Shown piece by piece: positions 27,773-34,258 of a stretch of DNA of 34,258 bases; position 1 is the stretch's first letter; every line of letters starts with the position of its first letter. A model generated the notes under the pieces. It saw only the letters and a list, made by a program, of their open reading frames with translations, searched no databases and was not told where the DNA came from. The translations under genes and the position numbers were made by a program. Source of the stretch: a virus; IMG/VR virus record IMGVR_UViG_3300020122_000232, positions 1-34,258 of that record, one strand, 5' to 3'.

Positions 27773-30700
27773 TGACTACCGCTCTCCAGTCCGCAGGCGC
27801 GACCGACGAGAAACAATCAAAATGGGCTCCGATTTTTACGAACCGGTTTTGGCTGGGTCTGGTCACGAACAGAAATCCGCTGCGGTCGCCTACCGGAATC
27901 ATTTACGAGCGGTATTACCAGCTCGGCGCAACGGATGCGATCTTGGCTGGCCAGAACGTCGAGATATCCGCGCGTCTGACTTTATGCCGCCGCCCCGGAA
28001 ACACAGCCGGTTTGTCGCCTTATATCTCATCTTCAAACATTCCCGATGTACCGGATGCGTTCTATTCCTTCCATGAAATCGGCGGAACAATTCGGGTTTT
28101 TGTCGATACCCCGACAGCCCCGTATCTGATTGGTGGGTACGCCAGCGGCGTAGGAACTTCTTCGCAGGGCGTGATTCCGATCTTCACCAAGGTCGGCGCG
28201 GTGACGCAGACCTTCTTTCAGGGAGTCGGCCAATCGCTTTATTTCAGCGATACCGTGGAGCAACAGAAGTGGTTGGACTTTGGTTCGGGAAATCCCGGCA
28301 ACAGTTTTTCCACCATCACAGGCACCGCCCTCACTGGCAACGTAGTTACGATCACCGCCGTAAACAATCTCGCTGTCGGCCAAACTGTGGTGATTTCCCA
28401 AACCACGAATGGTAGCGGAGTCCTGAACGGCACCTACGTAATCACTCAGGCGAACACGTCGCAATTTCAGTACAACCTGACGCACGGCAACGTCGCATTC
28501 GCATCCGACACCGGTTTTGCAAACGCCACATGGGAGTGGCAGATAGCCGCCCCGACATTCGCCCCGACGTTGAATATCGTGGCGTCGGGCGCTGCGGCTG
28601 TGGTGTGGCAGGCCAACACCGTGTATTCCACGATGGGTCTGATTCACGACAGCGTGACCGGAACCGCGCAACAGCTTATCTCTGTAAATGCTCTGGGCGG
28701 GAACACAACCCAGTATGGCACCAGCGGAAACGGCGAACCCCCGTGGAACCAAACTCCGGGCGGCACGACTGCCGACAATACAGGCGGCGGCACCATCACC
28801 TGGACGAACTGGGGACCAGTCGCAAGCTGGGGTGCGGGAAAAACTTTCAATAACAACGCGATTGGCGGCACGCTGGTCAACCCTGCCGTAATTTTTGACC
28901 CGACCACCGGGCACCTCCAAGGTAACGGAGCACCCGGTAACGCGCAGGGTACGACCACCGGCACGTATCCCCACTTCACAGGCGTCATCGGCAGCAATGT
29001 CTGGGACGGAACGGTGAAATGGTACGACCTTGGACCTCCGGGAAGATGGCAGCCAAGTCATAGCTATCCGGCGTATCTGAACAACAACCCGACGCTGGCA
29101 TCGCACGCCATCGTTGAACCGATTCTGCCCTCCAACGGAAACACGCAAACAGTTTTCCTGCAAATCTCTGGCGGCGGAACTTCGGGTGCTGGTTATGCTC
29201 CGGCTTTCCAAACCACTGCGGGATCCCAAGTTTCAGACAACCAGCTCATCTGGATTTCTCAGGGTTCGGATACTTGGGCTGCGCTGCAAAATTACACCGC
29301 GTGGTCAGGTACGCAAGCCGTTTTTGGAGTGGTGAAAGACCCGAACGGCAACATGCAGGTTTGCACCACGACCGGAACTACGGGAACCACGCAACCGGTT
29401 GCTCAGTGGATTGCAGGCCATGTCTACGCGCTGAACGCAACCATCGGAGACACCAACGGGTACGTTCAAAAAGTCACGACCGGTGGAACTTCAGGTAACA
29501 CAAAAACTCTGACGAATAGCGTGCTGGCTGCGGGTGTCGCGACTTACACCACATCAGGCGCTCATGGCTACACAACCGGGCAGCAAGTCACTATCACCGG
29601 CAGCACGCACAACGCCGCGTTCAACATCGTAAACGGAATCATCACCAGCACACCGCTCGGAACCACATTCACGGTCAATATTTCGCACGACGACATCGGC
29701 GCAGCGGCAGATGCGGGAACCGCCAAAGCTGGCCCGACATGGAATAACATCGTTGGCGGAACCACAACGGATGGAACCGTTACCTGGACTAACCAAGGGT
29801 TAGAAAATTCAGGTGGCCGCCCAACAGCGTGGGGCTTCCAATACGGAGACCACACAGCGGACGGATCCGTGGTATGGACCTGCGTCGGCCCGCCAGTAAC
29901 CTGGGCCGTTTCGACTATCTGGCATCTTCCAAGCGCGGGATTCATTCCGCCGTCTGCGACATCGCCTTATGGCGGTTCGCAAGTAATCGGCAGCGGCTTC
30001 GTACAAGCTGCGATCACATCCGGCAAGTCCGGAGTCGTCCAGCCAACTTGGTCAATAATTTCACAAAATTTTGTTTTAGACCCGGTTACGTCCAACACCC
30101 AAATCACTTGGCGGAACGTAGCGGCGCAGGCAGCTAACTCGATTTCTTGGACGAAGGGGTACGGGTACGTATTCGCGTTCAAGGCTCGGGCTGCCGTGGA
30201 CGTGTACTCTCCGCAATCTATCGGTGGCGGGGGCGTGCTTCTCGGAAGTTCGGCATCCACATCAACCCCTGCGGTAGACCAAGGTACCTTCCCGACCGGC
30301 AGCGCCGATGGCAGCGTGTCCACAGCGTCTCCCTCGGTTCAGATGGCTTCGGGCGCAAACGCAGGCTCCGTGGTTTATGTCTCCGGTTTGGGCAGCATTG
30401 ACCCCCAAGTAGACACGATTTCAATTTTCAGAACTTTCGATGGCGGCGCGACCTTCTTCTGGCTGACGGATATCAAAAATCCGTCGCCGGTGAACGGTGT
30501 CGCGCAACCGTGGCAGTTTCAGGACTTCCTGCCCGACGTTTCCAACAATTTATTCGCGGGTTTGAACACGCTCGTCGTCGCTCCAATTAATCACTCGAAC
30601 GACCAACCGCTCGCGGGCGCGATCAACATGACGCAGTATTTCGGCAGAATTTTCTACAGCGTCGGTTCAACCGTTTATTGCTCGCAAGGCCCGAACGTTG

Positions 30701-31980
30701 GAGGAGCAAATCAGCCGCCAGGAAATGGCTACACTGCGTTCAACCCCGGTCAATTTTTCACCTTCCCGTCCACTGTGACGAGACTGGTCCCGACCGCGCT
30801 CGGGTTGATTGTTTTCACCACGTCCGATGTTGGAATTATCTCAGGCGGCCCGCTTATTAGTTCGATGTACCCGAACATTTACGTTCCGGGGCTAGGGCTG
30901 ACCTCCTACAACGCGCTGTCCACACGAGGCGGGTTGATTGACCTGTTCACTGCGGATAGCCAGGTCGTAACTTTTGACCCGAACCAAGGGATCTCAAAAA
31001 CCGGTCATTCGATTGGCGACCAGCTCGTAGTTTACAACAACCGCAGCACAACTTATTCACCTTCAAACGCCTACGTCGCATTCCACACACAAGGTTTGCT
31101 GGACGAAGCTTTGTACGTTGCGGACGGGTCCACTGGGTGGTTCCGGTGCGTAACCAACCCTTCGCCTGACTCGGCTATCTCCGGCCCGCTATGGAGTCCG
31201 AAAGCAAACATAGTCGGCGGAATCAAAGCTATTGGTTCGGTGGAAGTCGCTCCGGGGCAACATGCGCTGTTGATGGGTTCCACGTCCGCCAACAGACCGA
31301 TTCTGGTGCGCGATTCATCGTATTCGATGTTCAGCGACAACGGATCGGCGTATCCTGCGAACTTTATTTTCGGTTCTATGGTGCTGGCGAACCCCGGTCA
31401 ATTGGCCGAAGTCGGATTCATAACCTGCGAATTCTTGAAAACCGGCACGTCTCCGAAACTCGCGGTTTTGATGGACGAAATCGCGGATTCGGTTCTGACA
31501 ATCACCGCCGCTTCACAAAGTGGATCGACCACTACTTTCACCTACACTCTGGTCTCAGGCTACCCGCCTGTAATCGGCCAAGGCGTGACGATCACGGGAA
31601 TGGCGAACTCCGGAAACAACGGCACGTTCATCGTGAACGCGACCAACGGTTCGAGCACGATTACGGTGAACAACGCCAGCGGAGTAAACGCCGCTGCTCA
31701 GACGGGTTCAAGTACCAGTTTTGAGGACATCTCGCAATACGTACTGGCGGCCACTAGTTTGCCACCGCAAGACTCTCCGTGGCGTTATGGTGCGACTCAG
31801 CAAGCCGCGTCTCTTTACACCAACCGCTACTATCTCGCACAAACCATCGGCACAATCGTCCCTCCACAGGGAACGTGGTGCCGCCACATGCAAGTGCGTG
31901 TTGATTTCGGAAGTACAGATACGGTTCAAAACGAACTCGTCTCGCAAACGGTGTATGGATCTCACTGGAATGAGAAGTAA
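27772..31980 (+). CDS. Large nozzle-like tail protein with repeated beta modules
   Basis: 1402 residues. The N-terminus (FTNRFWLGLVTNRNPLRSP, near 22-40) and NVEISARLTLCRRPG (62-76) resemble tail nozzle proteins (T7 gp12-like). Inserted modules of two kinds follow. Kind A (about 277-349, 425-499, 544-678, 708-783) has Trp-start and DGTVTWTN-type ends. Kind B (about 190-248, 583-653, 1240-1313) has GQTVVISQTTNG-type strands; one B lies inside an A. Residues 790-1230 look like a propeller (FRTFDGGATFFWLTDIKN, YFGRIFYSVGSTVYCSQG, FTTSDVGIISGG). It likely closes the tail and may contact the host surface. Nozzle call by position and N-terminus; twice the T7 length. Confidence 0.65.
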   Translation: MTTALQSAGATDEKQSKWAPIFTNRFWLGLVTNRNPLRSPTGIIYERYYQLGATDAILAGQNVEISARLTLCRRPGNTAGLSPYISSSNIPDVPDAFYSFHEIGGTIRVFVDTPTAPYLIGGYASGVGTSSQGVIPIFTKVGAVTQTFFQGVGQSLYFSDTVEQQKWLDFGSGNPGNSFSTITGTALTGNVVTITAVNNLAVGQTVVISQTTNGSGVLNGTYVITQANTSQFQYNLTHGNVAFASDTGFANATWEWQIAAPTFAPTLNIVASGAAAVVWQANTVYSTMGLIHDSVTGTAQQLISVNALGGNTTQYGTSGNGEPPWNQTPGGTTADNTGGGTITWTNWGPVASWGAGKTFNNNAIGGTLVNPAVIFDPTTGHLQGNGAPGNAQGTTTGTYPHFTGVIGSNVWDGTVKWYDLGPPGRWQPSHSYPAYLNNNPTLASHAIVEPILPSNGNTQTVFLQISGGGTSGAGYAPAFQTTAGSQVSDNQLIWISQGSDTWAALQNYTAWSGTQAVFGVVKDPNGNMQVCTTTGTTGTTQPVAQWIAGHVYALNATIGDTNGYVQKVTTGGTSGNTKTLTNSVLAAGVATYTTSGAHGYTTGQQVTITGSTHNAAFNIVNGIITSTPLGTTFTVNISHDDIGAAADAGTAKAGPTWNNIVGGTTTDGTVTWTNQGLENSGGRPTAWGFQYGDHTADGSVVWTCVGPPVTWAVSTIWHLPSAGFIPPSATSPYGGSQVIGSGFVQAAITSGKSGVVQPTWSIISQNFVLDPVTSNTQITWRNVAAQAANSISWTKGYGYVFAFKARAAVDVYSPQSIGGGGVLLGSSASTSTPAVDQGTFPTGSADGSVSTASPSVQMASGANAGSVVYVSGLGSIDPQVDTISIFRTFDGGATFFWLTDIKNPSPVNGVAQPWQFQDFLPDVSNNLFAGLNTLVVAPINHSNDQPLAGAINMTQYFGRIFYSVGSTVYCSQGPNVGGANQPPGNGYTAFNPGQFFTFPSTVTRLVPTALGLIVFTTSDVGIISGGPLISSMYPNIYVPGLGLTSYNALSTRGGLIDLFTADSQVVTFDPNQGISKTGHSIGDQLVVYNNRSTTYSPSNAYVAFHTQGLLDEALYVADGSTGWFRCVTNPSPDSAISGPLWSPKANIVGGIKAIGSVEVAPGQHALLMGSTSANRPILVRDSSYSMFSDNGSAYPANFIFGSMVLANPGQLAEVGFITCEFLKTGTSPKLAVLMDEIADSVLTITAASQSGSTTTFTYTLVSGYPPVIGQGVTITGMANSGNNGTFIVNATNGSSTITVNNASGVNAAAQTGSSTSFEDISQYVLAATSLPPQDSPWRYGATQQAASLYTNRYYLAQTIGTIVPPQGTWCRHMQVRVDFGSTDTVQNELVSQTVYGSHWNEK

Positions 31981-31994
31981 AAATAACAATACCT

Positions 31995-33107
31995 ATGCCG
32001 CGTATCGAACAGAATCGAAAGTCCGGACAAGAGATGGTGAACTCAGGCGAACTTACGCCTGCGTCATCTAACCCCACCAGTCTGCCCCCGATCCCTGTAA
32101 CGGTTACGACATATCCAGCCGCTCCGAACCCGAATCTTCGCGGGCCGTTGCCAGCCAGCTACGTCCAGCAACCTGACATGCAGCGGCAGTGGCAGAATGC
32201 TGCCGTTCCGCAAACGCGCGTTCCGCCGAGTCCTTCCACATCAAACCCCGTGGTCGGTGCTCAGGCGGTTTCGCAAACCATCACCGTCATCCAACAGGGC
32301 GGTGGGGGTGGCGGAACCGTACTGCAGACTAACGGCGTCAACAACACTGTTCAGAGTAGGCTGAATCAGATTGGTGAAGGCGGGGTCAACATAGCCTCCG
32401 ATTCACAAGGTGGGGTAACTTTCAGCGTGAGCGGGTTCGTGTCATTGAACCCCACGAATCCGCAAACTATCTCAGGCGCACCACTAATTCTGGCGTCCAC
32501 TACGCCCTTGGAATTTCAAGGCGCGACCAGCGGGGCAACCACGGTACAAGCTGCCGCCGTTGCTTCCGGCACTTTAACTTTGCCCGCAGCTACGGACACA
32601 CTCGTCGGCAAAAACACCACCGACACTCTGACCAACAAAACGCTGACTAGCCCGGTTTTGAATGGCACCCCTACAGGAACTGCGCTCCAAGGCACGGACA
32701 CCAAACTACTGACATCAGGAACGGTCTCCGGTGTTGGGGCGACTCTTTGTACGGACGCCAACGGCGGGGCGACAACGACAGGGTGTTCAGGAACTTCGAC
32801 TCAAATTCAGTTTATGACGTATTGCCCTGCGGGTTGCGATGTAACGGGAACACCCTGCACGACTACCAACAGTTCTTATGACCAGTGCTCCAACACAATC
32901 TCGTGGCCCTCATCTTTCGCAAGCGCCAGTTACACCGTGACTTGCAGTGGAGTAGGTCCCAGCGACCCAGGCAACGCCCCGAACAATGGCCGCGCATATT
33001 TACAAGTCAATTCCAAAGCGGCGGGCAGTGTCACGGTTATCACCGTAACAACCGGAGCCAGCGCGATTCACTGGTCCGAAATAGATTGCATCGGAATGCA
33101 CGTATAA
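31995..33107 (+). CDS. Tail fibre-like protein with Cys-rich end
   Basis: 370 residues. The Pro/Asn/Gln-rich N-terminal 90 residues lead to a Gly run (QQGGGGGGT) and to beta repeats such as LTLPAATDTLVGKNTTDTLT and NKTLTSPVLNGTPTG, a pattern common in phage fibres. The C-terminal 120 residues hold nine Cys (including LCTDANGG, GCSG, TYCPAGCDV, TPCTTT, YDQCSN) and a final beta fold (GRAYLQVNSKAAGSVTVIT), probably disulfide-bonded outside the cell. No SD. Host-contact role inferred from composition. Confidence 0.65.
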   Translation: MPRIEQNRKSGQEMVNSGELTPASSNPTSLPPIPVTVTTYPAAPNPNLRGPLPASYVQQPDMQRQWQNAAVPQTRVPPSPSTSNPVVGAQAVSQTITVIQQGGGGGGTVLQTNGVNNTVQSRLNQIGEGGVNIASDSQGGVTFSVSGFVSLNPTNPQTISGAPLILASTTPLEFQGATSGATTVQAAAVASGTLTLPAATDTLVGKNTTDTLTNKTLTSPVLNGTPTGTALQGTDTKLLTSGTVSGVGATLCTDANGGATTTGCSGTSTQIQFMTYCPAGCDVTGTPCTTTNSSYDQCSNTISWPSSFASASYTVTCSGVGPSDPGNAPNNGRAYLQVNSKAAGSVTVITVTTGASAIHWSEIDCIGMHV

Positions 33108-33132
33108 CCAAGAAATTAGCAAAGGCAGATAA

Positions 33133-34258
33133 ATGGAAATCCCTTTTCAGAGCATAATCGTCCCCGACGCTTTCGTTGGGCCTCGACTACAAGCTGCGAT
33201 TGACAAGGCTGCGAATCTTCCCAGCCTCGGGCAGCCCCGCGCCTGCGTCTGGATTCCATCTACTTACGCGGGCGACGATACCTACACGAATCCGAACAAT
33301 GTCCCTGTTTTTGACATGCGCGGCTCCGGAAGCATTTCGTTTGCGAACGGGGCGATTCTTCCGAACACCGCTCTGCCATTTTCTGCGACACCGGTTTTCA
33401 ACGTAGCTCACAGCATTTCGTATTCCATGACGTTGACCGGAAACGTCACAAGTTCGTCCACGACGGGTACTCCACAAAACGGAAACCTGTTAAGCCTGAC
33501 TCTGCTCGAAGATGGCACGGGCGGCTGGACTTTCGCATTCCCTGCGAATTTTATTCTGCCGACCGGGTTCTCTTTCATCACGGCTGCGAATAACACCAAC
33601 GCTCTGACTTTCAAATTCGACGGTACGAACTGGAATTTGATTTCCAATTCCGGTAGCGGTGGTGGATCGCCCGCAGCCCCGGTCAACAGCCTGCAGAAGA
33701 ACCAAGGCGGCGTGCTCGGAGCGAGCAATGTTTCCGACACCGGGTCGCTGGTAACAGTTGCGAGTCCACTGAACGTCACAGGTGATGCCCACTTTAAAGG
33801 GCCGAACCCGTATATTGACGTGACGCAGTACGGTGTGCGGGGCGGGTTCTCAGCGACTACAACTGGCAGCATCAATTCGAGTTCACCAACGCTCACCATT
33901 GCTGCACAAAGCGGCTTCATCAACGGAGACGGAATCGTGGTCCGGGGCGCGGGTGCCACGAACACCATGAGCACTCCGAGTGCTCCGACCGTGACCGCAT
34001 CGAATGCGTCTTCGGAAGTCGGAACTGCACTGACCGTCGCGAACTCCACCGGAGCAACTACGTATCAGTATCAAATCGTTGCCCGAAACGTTGGCGGCGG
34101 GTACACCGTAGCCAGCGCAGCGACATCTATCGCCAACGGCCCTGCCACGCTAGGCTTTAACAGCGTTGCTGCGGCCTCTTGGACACGCACAAACCGCACT
34201 ACTACTGTCACCACGAGCACCCCACACAATCTGGCTGTTGGGTCTTTCGTACAGATTA
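33133..34258 (+). CDS. Tailspike-like protein, cut by the window end
   Basis: 375 residues visible, with no stop before the edge. ATG 33133 is in the context GATAAATG. Residues 1-80 include an alpha/beta start (FQSIIVPDAFVGPRLQAAI). Residues 80-180 form a beta domain ending FKFDGTNWNLISNSGSGGG. Then YIDVTQYGVRGG (about 228-239) is the typical start of pectate-lyase-like right-handed beta-helix tailspikes. Near the edge a kind-B module begins (TPHNLAVGSFVQI), as in the 1402-residue protein. Probably binds or degrades host polysaccharide; the catalytic part lies beyond the window. Confidence 0.65.
   Translation, partial: MEIPFQSIIVPDAFVGPRLQAAIDKAANLPSLGQPRACVWIPSTYAGDDTYTNPNNVPVFDMRGSGSISFANGAILPNTALPFSATPVFNVAHSISYSMTLTGNVTSSSTTGTPQNGNLLSLTLLEDGTGGWTFAFPANFILPTGFSFITAANNTNALTFKFDGTNWNLISNSGSGGGSPAAPVNSLQKNQGGVLGASNVSDTGSLVTVASPLNVTGDAHFKGPNPYIDVTQYGVRGGFSATTTGSINSSSPTLTIAAQSGFINGDGIVVRGAGATNTMSTPSAPTVTASNASSEVGTALTVANSTGATTYQYQIVARNVGGGYTVASAATSIANGPATLGFNSVAAASWTRTNRTTTVTTSTPHNLAVGSFVQI

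Noticed and set aside
28033-29229. 398-codon minus-strand open frame
   Set aside because: It lies opposite the large nozzle-like gene, is Arg/Gly-rich with no domain, and has neither an SD nor a promoter. It is a shadow of the plus-strand codon pattern.
1-34258. CRISPR array or insertion sequence
   Set aside because: No regularly spaced repeats of 24-40 nt and no transposase-like reading frame were seen.

Overview
The window is most of the structural half of a tailed bacteriophage (Caudoviricetes) genome of moderate GC content. Most genes lie head to tail on the plus strand with stop/start overlaps (TAATG, ATGA, GTGA) and Shine-Dalgarno (SD) sequences, so the host is a bacterium. No gene identifies the host. 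The capsid protein resembles the N4 gp56 type, and a short-tail adaptor plus nozzle-like pair follows it, so a podovirus-like virion is the best guess.

Layout. 1-2230: sparse left part with a promoter, an orphan small gene, a promoter-to-terminator non-coding unit, dense inverted repeats, a GIY-YIG/T5orf172 nuclease between 17-bp inverted repeats, and a GT31-like glycosyltransferase. 2230-5451: small unknown genes, including three whose proteins end in ...NPA. 5453-8065: sugar-modification operon (cupin, two methyltransferase-like proteins, TPR-glycosyltransferase). 8130-9390: small probable virion genes. 9414-18886: packaging and head module (terminase, glutaredoxin, DUF1360-like membrane protein, a glycosidase-like depolymerase, portal, scaffold, major capsid protein). 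19585-34258: tail module (zinc-ribbon proteins, a second TPR-glycosyltransferase, two adaptor-like paralogs, a histidine phosphatase, a 1402-residue nozzle-like protein, a fibre, and a tailspike running off the edge).

Main discovery: the major capsid gene is interrupted by a compact 198-nt group I intron (18649-18846). All core helices (P1, P3, P4, P5, P7, P8, P9) can be read by eye, and splicing restores 13 C-terminal codons and changes the apparent stop. An HNH endonuclease lies 63 nt past the second exon, on the opposite strand and outside the intron. A second, endonuclease VII-like gene and several small genes also sit antisense in the tail operon, three of them behind near-consensus sigma70 promoters.

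Other signals: a dyad TTCAC-N2-3-GTGAA found six times; two promoter-terminator bounded candidate RNAs, one carrying an anti-SD sequence; beta modules shared among neighbouring tail proteins; and four structural genes that start in the context GATAAATG without an SD. Four small genes of 41, 59, 55 and 57 codons were found by direct reading.
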